Of a DNA stretch of 64,000 nucleotides, positions 10,956-23,548 are shown one piece after another. How positions within the stretch are numbered: the stretch's first letter is position 1; each line of letters starts with the position of its first letter. The stretch is from Trichoplax sp. H2 (Eukaryota; Placozoa; Uniplacotomia; Trichoplacea). The translations under genes were made by a program, and so were the position numbers. The DNA lies in NCBI GenBank assembly GCA_003344405.1, contig NOWV01000134.1, forward strand, positions 124,001-188,000, given 5' to 3'. The notes beneath the pieces are model-generated. The model was not told the DNA's origin. It saw only the letters and a program-made list of their open reading frames with translations, and did not search any database.

Positions 10956-13900
10956 TTACTCTCTAGCAATGAGACCGTTTAGTTCCGGTTGCAAAAAGTT
11001 GTCTACTAGAGCTGATATAATATCCGCTAACAATGCCTTCACATCTTCTTCAGAAACCCTACAAAGTATATGGTAGCCGTATTAATTAATACTTACACTT
11101 TTTGAAAATAAATTAAATCTTGTAATAATAACTAACTTGACGCCTGGTTGTGATTTCAATTCAACGTAATATTTTAGCTTTGGTTCCGTGCCACTAGTTC
11201 TAAGTGTTGCGATACAGCCATTCTCAAATGAGAATGTAATCATTTGTGATGATGCGCTAGAAGGTAGTAACTGTTCCATGCATATCAATAGGAAATAAGA
11301 AATTAAGATAACGCCTTTGCAATCATAAATTTTAGGTTGATAATACAGCACATACCGCTTTGAGGTCAGGTTGACTACTGTCATATCCAGTCGTTAAATC
11401 TCTTACATATTTAATTTTAAACGAGCCACAGGCAGCTGGATACTACATTTTCAATTTAACCATAAATAAGACAACGTTATTTTTATCGCAACTGCATTTA
11501 TAACAGTTTGAAGTTATTGACAGGAATGGCATAATATTTCTCATATACTAACAGCCTGTTACTAGATCTAACCTTGTTGTCTCCATCGTAATTTCGCAAG
11601 CGCGAAAAAATTTTTTCGATTGTCGGTTGTGAATAGCATAAGAAATAACTAGTAACAGCAACATGGCGTCCATATCTGGATTCATTAATATCCAAAAACG
11701 AACAAGAATAGACTGCATTAGTTTCAAGCGTCAGTCAGTTCAACTGGCATCTCTACTGTTACCTTTCCCAAATTCTTTCTAGTTGATCGTTGATAGTCAA
11801 TCCATTATCTGCCAAGTATCTAGCCATATCACCTACTACAGCAGCTGCATGCACTCCGTCTTTATCCAAAACAAATGTATCACACATAAATCCTAAATAA
11901 AGGTTGAGGAGAAAATACCGAATTATATACAATACCTTAATAAGTTTCATAACACTCATAAATAATGATTTTTATTACCAATAGCTTCCTCAAAGGCAAA
12001 TAAAACCCTTTTCCCGTCCTGCATAAGTTGATCACTTCGATTTCCCATCCATTTAAATCCTGTTAATGTGTCCTACAGCACACAAAGAAGTTTATCAGCA
12101 ACATAATATTAATCTCACCTAAGGTCAAGACAGAGAGTTATGTGACGATACCTCAAAGTTAATGCCTTCAACTAATGCAATAGCACCTAATATAGTGGAT
12201 GAGACGGTGCTAGACAACATGTATACATTGGAATCTGTTAAATAATATCAATAAGAGGATGCTTAGTATGTTTTGTTCAATTTTACAGCTACGTATCATG
12301 TGTAATTTTATTTATTTCTTGTTATAATCACCTTGAAAGGTTTTGCTATGATCACTTTGTTTAAAAGTGTAATAAGACCACCAGCCAAGTAAGGCACCGA
12401 TTTCGTTGCCGCTCAAGATCTTCCAAGTTCCACTGGTAATGAAAACATTTAATTTATTTCAACAGTTAATAAGCAACATTCATTACAAAAATTTTTAAAA
12501 ATACATTGAATATTTGCGAGTTCTTACTCTGATTGTTGTTCGGCTACTGCCAACCTATCAGCATCCGGATCGTTGGCAAGGATAATGGTACAGTTCTTTT
12601 CTTTGGCGGTTTTTATTGATAATTCCTAGATATATTATAATCAAGCCAGACGACAATCCGCTAGTTAGAGCAATACAAACACAATTCATATTGCCATACT
12701 AGAAAAATCTATTTTTCCAAACGTGACAATGTTAGAAATTAATCCTACTATCAAGTTATTCTATGGAATGTTTGACTGTGCCTTTCATATCTTACCAATG
12801 CACCTCGTCCTTCTTCAGGATTGGGGTATTTAACTGTTGGAAATTCCGGATCCGGTTCGCACTGTAAGATAAAGATTAATTTTGTTTCGATTTTAAAATA
12901 AGTCATACAATAACGTCAGATATAGCACTTGGTTTTAACATAATGCAATCAGAAGAGCACAACAAAGAGTTTACGCTCTGTGCACTTTGTATCATTTATG
13001 TTTAGTGCTAAAACTATCGTAAGTCGAGGAGGGAGGTATTGTGTGCATCTTTAAATAGAATTCGATTGAAAAATTTTTATACAATAAAAATAAATAAATT
13101 ATATTCAAGTATCAACCTGTTCTTTTACTTCATGAAAGTCAGGAAGAGAAAATGCTCGGAATGACTCCTTTGAAAATTTACAACCAACGCCATGCATAGC
13201 ACTATAAACAATTCCTATTTTACTTTCCGATGTAGCATTTGCTCTTGAGATATCAATACAAGCATAAAAGTAAAAATTTTAAAATCAACTTTAAAACTTA
13301 TACAGCATATAACGTTAGTAGGATTAACTAACAATAAAAATATCAATAATCGCTGATTCTAACCCGTAATGAAATCGCTTCTTGATTATAGAAAAGTATT
13401 CCTGATATACTTCGTCATATGGATCGATAGCTGAATTAACAATTTCGGTATCCCATGAATCAGCCCACGGTTCCATATTATTAGTAATTAAATTTTTTAT
13501 ATTGACATCATGTGGTGGAATAATTTGAGCACCGTTGTTCCAATAAACCTTGTAACCATTGTCTTCCTTCGGATTATGAGATGCAGTAATCATGATTCCC
13601 GCACAACACTTCAAATAACGAACTCCAAAGGCCTATCGGAATATAGAATGTAATCAGGTCAAGATGAACAGGACCTATCGTATGCCATATATCTATCGTT
13701 GAAGCCTATTAAAATTTATCTAGTGCAACGCTAGACATGGTTTACAATAAACTTACAACGAAAGGTGTAGGAACTATCTTTGAAAAAAGGTAAGTACGTA
13801 TCCCTTGATGACGGAATATTCCAGCAGTTAATTGAGCAAACCTATTCAATGTCAGAATTACGATTGAATATAGGTAGTTGATTATTCGTATATTATCAGT

Positions 13901-14515
13901 CTATTGCATTAATGGCATACACCTATTTAAAGCTATCAATCAATTTCGACATAATCTCATAAATACAGAATTAGATATGGCATCGATTCATACCGGTGAC
14001 TATTATATCGTGCATCGAAACCAATTACAACACCACCTTCCTTAATTTCAGGAAAGCTTTGCTGTAAATATCGGCAGAACCCCTATTATAACATTTAAAT
14101 GGATAAAATCGATAAGGGCAAGATTTATTAGGTAGATACAATATACGCATAACTAACAGCGTAAACGTAGCATAACACTTATTGCGTAGCATAGATTGTT
14201 CGAGTAGACTTGTACCTGCGTGCTCTGAATAATTGTTAAGTCATTTAAACGATTATAGCCTGCGCCCATTTTAGCTCTTAGACCTAATAAAACAATATCA
14301 ATCTTTATTCAGCTATCATGCAAAATACTTGCATCCAACTTCAAGCGCGATAACAGCATCTAAAATAGAATCTATTGATATCGGCTATTCGATTCTTAGC
14401 TATTCTATCTTTTACCAGCGGTTCCAAAACTTAATCTATTCATCAATCTTCCTTTTAATTCGTCATACTGTTTGTCTTGCAGTAAATTTAAAATTTCAGT
14501 CCGGGTTTTAACATT
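10956..14515 (-). CDS. PGM2: PGM2-type phosphopentomutase/phosphoglucomutase (5' incomplete)
   Basis: Sixteen exons join in frame on the minus strand: 14515-14416, 14283-14216, 14082-13994, 13841-13757, 13632-13364, 13243-13117, 12861-12796, 12625-12528, 12432-12332, 12234-12152, 12072-11979, 11892-11763, 11675-11573, 11442-11356, 11270-11137 and 11058-10956, giving 578 aa plus stop. The enzyme interconverts 1- and 5- or 6-phosphosugars in the cytosol. All four active-site loops are present: phosphoserine loop [16 protein letters not shown] (exon 5), metal loop NDPDADR (exon 8), sugar loop FEEAIG (exon 11) and phosphate loop [12 protein letters not shown] (exon 15). The match also covers LSFGTAG near the start and DLTTGYD near the end. 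Human PGM2 is 612 aa, so about 30 N-terminal residues, expected to end in a WLxWDK-like segment, lie in an unfound upstream exon. PGM2L1, a glucose-1,6-bisphosphate synthase, is a close relative and cannot be excluded. Confidence 0.95.
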
Positions 14516-17395
14516 CTACAAATCAAATCAAATAGAATCATTAGTACAATGATGATTGATTATCTTTATGTTCTTGCATAAATATTGATTAATTATTATT
14601 CTAATTTTTATTATCAAGGTTTCTTCTATGTGGTATTTCATTGACCAAGTAACAATTTTCTCGATTATAACTTTATCACCGATGTACAGCAGTAACTAAA
14701 TGATTTAGGATGAAAGTATCCATTGTAGGAGCTGTTCTATTTCTTTTTAGCCATTATTAAACAACTACTACAGTAGTGAACTGAAGTAAGAGTAGCAAAC
14801 GATTATTTTTGGAGATAGTGTGTTAGCGAAAGAAACCTATAAATTAATAATGGCAAGGGGTAGAACGAGATCATTGAGGCCAACTGCAAATAACATTACC
14901 CATGATTGAACAAATAGCTTACGTTGGAATAAGTTAGAGTTGCCCCCTAGCATTATATGCCTTATACGTATATAAGAGCAAAAGGCAGCCATGAAGCATT
15001 AATTAGCAATTATTGTTAAATGATTGCTAAATAATATACTTAACAGCATGACCAGGAGGGTGGCTTATTTTTCATCACAGGAATATTTTACTCGACCGTA
15101 GCAGATCTTTCACCAAACTATTCCAATTAGCAGCTCCCATAGAAATTTTCAACCGTTGATGACGACTAATTCATTCATTCATAGGCGTATCAATATCACC
15201 AACTCAAAATGTTATAGAAGTTCTAGTAAAGTATAATTTCCGATTATATGCAAGGATTTTTTAAGATTTTCTATTAGAAGGCCCTATGTGCAAGATGATC
15301 GGCTAGAAATGCAAATATAGATACGTCTTTTCCTAAATTTCTGAGAATTAAAATAAGATTTATACAAACTCAGCATAATGAAATGGCATTACACTGTTTG
15401 TCAATCATGTCGCAGAGCCAACATCATCAACTCTACAGCAACAGTTGGGAAAAGGATTCGCGAGAAATGGAAAACGTAGGCTTGTCCACTCTCAATTGAC
15501 TGCATATTGAAGTCCCTGTAGGATCAGCATAAGCTCAACATCATGAAAAGGGTTGGTACTTTAGGAAGCTACATCTACTCTACCATCGACTACCAGAGTT
15601 CCCATTTTATTAGTTTGTGACTCTCCATCGATCAGTGGATGTTGAAATAACATCTACATATTCGGTGTAAAGAAACGGTCGAATAAGTCTTTGCCAGCGG
15701 TGTCGAAGAAACATGCAATAACCCATCAAATAGACAACAACAGTATATAGCGTAATCTATAGGGTAATTTAGTCGATGTAGAAATTAATAATGACTAATT
15801 CGGCTTGATAACCAATAGTCAATTCAATATTGTACTTTTACGGTTGGGAAATCCGAAGAAATGCTGCTGCCAATCAAATATAAAGAGAGAATTGCTCAAG
15901 ATAGAAAATAAAGCGACCAATTGAAATTCTTGTTTACGATGATTTGGTAGGTATCATATTTGAGTTGTATAATGGAGGGGTAAGGGTTGAGTAGATTATT
16001 ATCTACAATATTCAATTCAATGATAATTATTCATTATCGACTATCTATCAAAACTGTTATAAATTGCGATCAAAAGTCAAGTTAAGGAATAAATTTGTCC
16101 ATGTCAATTGGTATGCATATTACTTCATCTCTTGATGCATACTTTTACTTGCAAACTTTGACGAAACTATTGAAAACGGTGATGAGGTTAAGCAAATAAC
16201 GTAGAATGAAACTACTTCATAGATGCGCCATTTTGTATTCTTTACAGGACAGTACAGTATTTAATAACAAACACTTTTTGGTTTTAAGCCAGCAAGAGGA
16301 ATGGATCGAGTATAGCCTATCAGTAATCGTAGTTTAAGGGCTTGTGCTAAATATCGATACAGAGTACGATGATGACAGTTTATCAAGCTATGATTTCTGT
16401 TTTAGTTGTTTGTCGTAGGTAAGTGATGGACAAACTCCATAGTCTGCAGTTGAAAAAGTCGCTTTGAATGATACAGACAACTTTCATCTTTAATATCTGC
16501 TTAGCTGTTGTTGAAATGGAGATTTTTAGCCATACTATAGTACACACTAGGCCTACCCAAGAATAGTATGGCCCATACAGTAACAATATTAATAACATGA
16601 AACTATCACGACAAGAAGATCCTTTTTCATCAACTCGGATCTCGCTGACCGTGTTGATCAGACTGCGCTATCCATCGATAGCAAGAGTTAAGTTATGCAT
16701 TCTCTTTTCATCAACCGATTGGACATGCATAAAATGACGAATGTCGAAATCGGCAATGGACTATACTAAATACATTGAGTAGTCTAAGTTAGATTTCTCA
16801 TCGACGCAGAAAGATATGACAATCAATCATCATCCGTATAGTAGTACGCCTCGTCCATTTTGAAATGGAAAACGACATCTTGTACTTGATGTGGGTAAAA
16901 AATTTAGCAAAGTCATGACCGATTTGGAGCCTACAGTACAGCTAAAGAGGAAGGATAGTCAAATTGAACGTTCTCGTTGTTATCCACATAACGATTATTT
17001 AAGAGATCCACCTTCAACTTGACTGTCGATGCAACAAGCGGTTTCCTGGCCATACTGGCCATTTGATACGAGTTGCCATGTTTGCTGTACAATAAGTTTT
17101 ACCAATCATTTCAACTAGTAATACATTGGTGAAGAGCAGAAAATCAATTTTTACGCTGCTATTACAATATTCCATTGCAATGTAGGACGAGCTGTACCTT
17201 ACAAATAGGGTAGGAAAAAAGAAATCGAATAGCTTGCAGATTGTTGTACGATATTAGTACAGCCATCTAGCCTTGCAAGATGGTCAGGGAGATTACATCG
17301 TCACGCCAGTCGACAAGGCCCGAATTGATGTTACTGATGAAACATGCACCTTTACCCCAACATTGGCAAAGCATTGACTGATTCATCATCCGCTC
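14516..17395. other. No gene seen; should hold PGM2 exon 1
   Basis: A 2.9-kb stretch in which I recognise no coding exon. The start codon and first exon of the PGM2 gene should lie here or further right, ending in phase 0 before exon 14515-14416. I looked for a WD-K type donor exon and did not find one. Confidence 0.35.
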
Positions 17396-17760
17396 CTCTA
17401 CTACAGTCTATCCATCACTAGTATGATCATGTTATCCCCATAGCCTGTTGTTATTGAATCGATGAAAAATAGCAAGACCAATGCTTTGATTTTTTTATTA
17501 AGCAAATATTTCATGGTACGCCATAGTTTGGGTGTGCCTGGTGTAGGCATGATAGCATTGGATTGATAAACAGCTCTCTACTACAGTCTATCCATCACTA
17601 GTATGATCATGCTATCCCCATAGCCTGTTGTTATTGAATCGATGAGAAATAGCAAGACCAACGCTTTCACTTTTTTTAAATTAATTAATATAAGCAAGTA
17701 TTTGATAGTACGCCATCCTTCGGGCGTACTTGGTGTAGGCACGTTAACATTCAATTTCAT
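17396..17760. repeat. 180-bp tandem duplication
   Basis: The block CTACAGTCTATCCATCACTA recurs at 17401 and 17581, exactly 180 bp apart. The first 100 bp of each copy are nearly identical. The second halves differ by an AT-rich insertion but keep a TAGTACGCCAT-like block followed by GGTGTAGGCA. Confidence 0.9.
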
Positions 17761-18320
17761 TTTGTAAGCTTGTACGTTCAGAGCGCCCTTGGATATTGCA
17801 GTCGATCGCGTACTCGATGTTGCTGCTATTCCACTATCCTACCTGATCATAACGTAGCCATTCCTTAATCTTTTGATCTAACATTTCATCTCCGGTATTG
17901 CAATCGATCGGTTGATCATTTGGGGAAGCCATGGCGTTGTTGTTGCTTTCTTTTCCTATATTCAATCGTCACTTATGGCTTGAAAAGCTGATGCAATGTA
18001 CAGCTCCAAATAGACTAATTGGAGATACAAGGGAGAGGCCAAGAAAAAGAGTAAATTATATAGACTGCTCAGCGCCTACAGTACAGTAAATGCCAGTCCA
18101 AGATATTGTAATAATTAATTAATTTCGAGATTGGATGGCAGGCTGGCAGCTCTGCAGTAGTTTCCACTGGTGGAAATTATTATTATTATTATTAGCGAGT
18201 GGGAGTGGGCTGGTAGGGTACAGTAGTAACTGGTAACGCACTATCCAGGAGAATAACAAACTGCACTATTTACGCTCATCGGCTAGCGTTTACTACGATC
18301 TTGACTTACCGTATGGGACT
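17761..18320. other. No gene seen
   Basis: Non-coding sequence with a short TTA microsatellite near 18177-18194. I see no gene. Confidence 0.35.
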
Positions 18321-18930
18321 GTATGTTGTAGTGTTGCATCAGCACGAAGTCAGGTGGCTTAATTAATCATAAGCATCCCATAAGGACCTGAGGGAGGTTT
18401 ACCACTGCTAGTAGGATCCAATTCTTGCTAATTTGCCATGGTTGTGGTAACAGCAAGGCAGTCTATTCCATCTCTAATCATATCCATTGCAAATTTAGTC
18501 TATTAGTCTAGGTTAGAAATGCTAGAAATTGAATCTGATGAATAATTTTATGCTGCATTTGTCATCACAGCCATCAAATAAGTAAACTGTGTAGAACTGT
18601 TGCTATGGCTCGAAGTGGGACAATGATATGTTGTAGTATTGCATCAGCATGCATTTCCAGTAGTAGAAAGTCAAGAATAAATCAATCAATACGCTATACC
18701 CATGCAACACTGGTCAGGAGTGGATCCCTGACTATATTTATAGATGGTAGAGAGAGATTTTATTAGTCCCTACTAGAGCTTCAATTAGAGCCAGCAATCA
18801 AGACAACCTCGATTCAAGAAATGACCCATCTTGCTATGGTCATGGAAACTGCAATGCAGTCTACATAATCTCCAATCATAAAATATATACATTGCAAACC
18901 CAGTCCGTTCTCTAGATTACAACTATTATT
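18321..18930. repeat. Diverged direct duplication
   Basis: Two related segments: TATGTTGTAGTGTTGCATCAGC near 18323 against ATGTTGTAGTATTGCATCAGC near 18627, and a GGTAACAGCAAGGCAGTCTA block near 18446 against a GGAAACTGCAATGCAGTCTA block near 18843. Spacing drifts from about 305 to about 397 bp, so the copies have gained indels. This is probably an old duplication or two copies of one degraded element. Confidence 0.6.
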
Positions 18931-19958
18931 ATGATTAATTCCCAAAATGCTATTCAACGAATATCGAAAAATTGCACTTACACTGGTATCCTAATAAGTT
19001 AAGTTAGCAGGTTTCTACCTGCAGCTTTGTAACTTCACTCCCTGACTACAATGCACTTTCTGACTGTTGTTTGACTAACATTTATAGAAATACGTTTACT
19101 GAAATATCCTCATGTGATTGGCACTACAAACTGTATCGTCTAGGATATACGTATAACGAAGCAGTATTGCCACGGAGAAAAAATTCACTAAAAATATTTC
19201 TCGAACTATTTATTTGTAGCTACGACCATGGACCACTAGCCTAGTGATCTATGCTATGACAAATCCCAAAGAAGGCCTATAACGGTATTTAACTGCTGTG
19301 ATAGAAGAGTGATGACAAAAAAAGTTGGTCTCTTGATTTAACATAGTTGCAATATACAGCCGTAAAGAGGAGAATAATACCATTGAGCAGTAAAGTGTCT
19401 TATAATTAGAAAAGCGAACAACAATATAGCTATAATATATTATACGATAGAGTAATTACCGTAATCAACGCGTAAGACTACAGCATTTCATAATTGGAGA
19501 AAGTCCCTTCTTGACGGGCTTATACCTATTTGCTATTAAATCCAACATGGCCTATTTCATATACAGATAATTCGCTAGCTATTAAGCGCCACTGTTAACA
19601 GGTGCGAAATTCATAGAACGGTAATACACTTTCATTTTTGGCAAGTCATAATTAAAAGAAATTAAAATAGAGGCTTTGGAAACAGTGTTATAGCCTTATA
19701 AATACAGCATAACTAGACGTTAAGTTACTGAAATAAATAGCTTTCTATTACGAAGCAAAGTTTCACGACAGGACTCTAGCAATACCTTTATGCATTTACA
19801 ATGATCTCTAAATAAGAGTTTTTGATACATTTTTCCGATTTTTAAATGAAGCATCTGAATTCAAGGTCAAAAAAGAAATAATGACTCGAGGTGTACGCAC
19901 TTTGCACATGTACAAAATAAATATACGAATATAGTTAGTACTAAACTATATGCAATAG
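18931..19958. other. 3' flank of grainyhead-like gene
   Basis: AT-rich sequence, no gene seen. It should contain the 3' UTR of the minus-strand grainyhead-like gene. Confidence 0.35.
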
Positions 19959-22900
19959 CTACGTAATTTTTAAGATTAGATCGAAATGTCCCGTTTGATT
20001 GTCAAAATTAAGCTGTATTTCAAAGTCATCTTCATCTTGAAAATGCTCTACGATTTGATCGTCCATATTTACAAGAATCCTAACCAAGATAACAACTTTT
20101 TAGTACAGTACTGCATAATACCAATGAAATAAACGCTAACAAAAGAAAGTAAGCCTACAGTACCCCTTTTTTGTACGCTTGTAAACACCCGTTATCATAT
20201 CAGTTCGTACACCGTATTTTTTGGCAAGCTGAAATAAATCATGGTAATAAGTTTCTTAGTTACAGTATTATTGGCCCGGACTTAGCCCATCATTCAATAG
20301 TCAAAATTCACATACACAATCGACTAGTTCTGCTACAGTGCAGTTCTTCAGCATTAGCGCATGATATGCAGTTTCTTCTTCCTTCTTGACGTAAATTGTA
20401 ACAGCTATCAACAAAGATCAATAGTATGTTACTTTAATCGAAACCATGATACACATTCTGGCGTACAAAAAAATTACGCAAACTACAAAACCTGGCGGAA
20501 TCGGTCGCGCAACGCGCGGTGTTTTTACTACAGGTGTTGCAACTTCTAGATCAGCTAATACATCCTATCGAAATCGATCGAAAAGTAATAAGTGAACACG
20601 TTAAAGGTGCCTTACAGTACTATTTCACTTGATATCACAGAATAATCTATTAAAGGGTAAGTTGGAAAATAACTTGATAATAAAGTGAATTGAATTAATT
20701 CTAACGGTACCTTTGTTACTGCTAATGCATATGTAAATGATCGTTTATTCTCACGCTCCCTATGTAAGCAATAGTAAATCATGAAGACATTGATACTAGA
20801 CAAGGACTAGTGATACAAAAGAAGATATTTTCGTACCTAACTGTCGTGAAAAACGAGGACGAAGGATTACTTGATCCAGTAGACGTATTATTAACGTTTT
20901 CTAGGCGCTGAAAGACAAGCTGTTTCTTTAATACCTATGTCTTAGTCATCATAAAATTTGTAAACACTGCGAGATAAAAGATCTATTGAATACCAACCAG
21001 TCGATTCGAAGTTTCGATATTCATGTATGGCATAAACAATACTGGTTTCGGACCTAAAGGTGTGGTTGGGGTTAGATATGTAGATGACGGCGTACTCTCC
21101 ATAATCGCCGACGATGCATCCACACTCTGAGCTAAAAGAATTGAATTGAAGAAAAGGAATATCATTTATTACATAAAATGAACCTGTCAGTAAATAAAAC
21201 GCAAAGTATACAAATATCCGCCGTCTTTAAAAACAAATTAAATTTATGATATAGTAAGAGTAGTAGCTTACTATGTGCTTTAAGCATTTTTTGGATACGC
21301 TTCCGTGCAGTCTTTGACTCGTCTTTATTCTTTCTTTCAGCACCCTAATAAGATTTACAGATACAATTTAAAGGCAGATTGAGAATCTAAAAGAGGCACT
21401 ACATTACATTGGTTGTAAGCATTACTTTGTCTCTGAATATTTTAACTTTGCAAAAGGCTCTGTGCACAGGTTCTACATCGCTAGAAGTTAGATCTTCGTA
21501 AGTATCGATTTGCAAATGCAGAGGAATACCCTAAAATAGTAATTTGTGTCAAACGTACGGCATTGCAATGGTGCTGTCACTTAAAATACATGATTACCTT
21601 CACGCCTTTTTGAGGAGAAAAGTCTGTGCTCAAACAATTAATACGTGCAGCAATCTATGTAACGAAATTAATATTAATATCGTTAGTCGAAAAAGATAAA
21701 ATGATAACAATAGATTGTTATGATTACTTTAGCATTATCGGCAGGATTCCAATAGAAGGCAACCGCATTATAAGCTATTTCTTCAATACGTTCTTCTACA
21801 TTTTGACATGATTTGCGATCTAAGAAATAAAAAAGTTACGTCATATTAACATTGAATTTGGAGAAAACAATATTTTTATAGTTTTTAATTTCAATATTTA
21901 GAAATGCTAACCTATATCAAAGGCACGTTGATTAGGATTGGGCTGCTGACTATACCAGTACTGCCAATGCGACATTTCATTATCAGGCTCTTTTTCTTCT
22001 CTGAAGACTAGATGTAGTATCGACTACATCGTGAAGAAAATATTGGTATATTACACTTTTGTGACGATACTTGCATAACTGATTTACTAAAATACCTTCA
22101 GACGAGTAGTTGAGGGATTAGATTCAGGTGTAGCCTCAAAATTAATATTGTAAAACTGGCCTGAAACGAGAAATGCATAAGCTAGAATATAACTACTAGA
22201 ACAAGCTACTAACTTGGCAATTCTATAATACCGTATGTCAATAATACGATTAAACAATAATTTACATAATGTATTTATAGAGTTGTAATTAGAGTATGAT
22301 AAAGAATATGTTACCTTTTCTATGCACGAATAACAATAATACTTACTCTGTTTTGTATCTACTCACTTATACATACCGCAACTGTCTGTACTACAATATA
22401 ACAGGGACAATCCTATTATTACAGTAGTGAACATTTTGTCCAACGCTTCAATAAAATAAATGGAAACTGGGATCATGTCAAATAAGCAACGGTAATGTAA
22501 TTACCTTTATTGATATATGTCAATGCGTCACCAGTCCATTTATGCACTATTGATGCTGGGGCTTCCAAAGAAAATTTATACCTGAAAAATGATTAACTCA
22601 ATTAATGGACTTTAATCTAAATAAATTCTTATAGATGTTCACGATAGTTGACAAGCGGAATATTACAGTCATTGAAGCATTACCGAGTAGTCCCATTCAA
22701 TATCTCAGTCATAGCCTATTGCAACTTACCTCTCTTGAGCTTGGAAGACCGTTGAAGATTTCGATGGAGAGGTAAAAGGAGGTAAAACTATAGAAGACAT
22801 CTAAAGAAAAGGTATTCCTCATTTTCATTATCATCAATGAAACTTACGTAGACACTGTCAGTAACAATTAATATATTGGAAAGGTTGCGGCTGGTTCAAA

Positions 22901-23548
22901 GAATTAAGAGAATAATTTTAAATCAATAACGTACATCAGGGTCAGAATGATTTGTGGCACTCATTAAGTCACTATGGTTTAGCTCCGGCTGTGAACTTCC
23001 ATCATTAGCTAAATTTCGTAGCGATGATTCTAAATCGTTGGTACACAGCGCTGGTTGATGGCTACAAGTATAAATAGGGAAAGTATTACGAGAATTAGCG
23101 TTCTTTTACAACTGTGCAACAACAGTACGAGTATATACAGCAATGGCAATAACGATTGGTAATGAGCTTTAAATACCTTTGATTCGAATCCGGTGATTCG
23201 TCGCTTACGGATTTTACATTGCAATAATAATCCAAAAAAGTCAAATTACTATCTATATCTGTGTTACTGCTACTACCAGACAATAACACCGATGGAGATG
23301 TTGGTGGTAAAGGTACATTTTGAAGGTAAGAATGCCAACTTCTGTTCTCCTTGGTTACAATAGGAGCACTATTGGTATTGTTATTGTTACTATCGCTATA
23401 CTGAACTGGAGAGGCTTTACGGCCTAGTTGATCAGGTATGCATGCATAGTCGGAGAGCTTTAAGTTGTCAGCTGTGCTCCTGTTGATCGCTTCACGGCCG
23501 GCAGAGTCTTTGCGCGCATTTGAAGACGATGCTGAATCTTTTCGTGGC
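19959..23548 (-). CDS. GRHL: Grainyhead-like transcription factor (5' incomplete)
   Basis: Seventeen exons join in frame: 23548-23177, 23061-22935, 22800-22730, 22581-22505, 22160-22096, 22023-21912, 21819-21728, 21654-21598, 21530-21426, 21344-21272, 21131-20998, 20907-20837, 20759-20711, 20564-20492, 20404-20316, 20228-20164 and 20079-19959, for 583 aa plus an unseen 5' exon. The first exon has the activation-region hallmark WHSYLQN followed by LDYYCNV. The CP2/grainyhead DNA-binding domain spans exons 3-10: YKFSLEAP, LTYINKGQFY, HWQYWYSQQPN, EEIAYNAVAFYW, INCLSTDFSPQKGVKG, LQIDTY, PVHRAFCKVKIFRDKGAERK. The C-terminal ubiquitin-like dimerisation domain (TIYVKKEEE, ALMLKN, YKRTKKGILVNMDDQIVEHF) is complete to the TAG at 19961-19959. 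This C-terminal fold and the N-terminal motif favour GRHL over the related TFCP2. GRHL proteins control epithelial genes in the nucleus. Confidence 0.94.
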
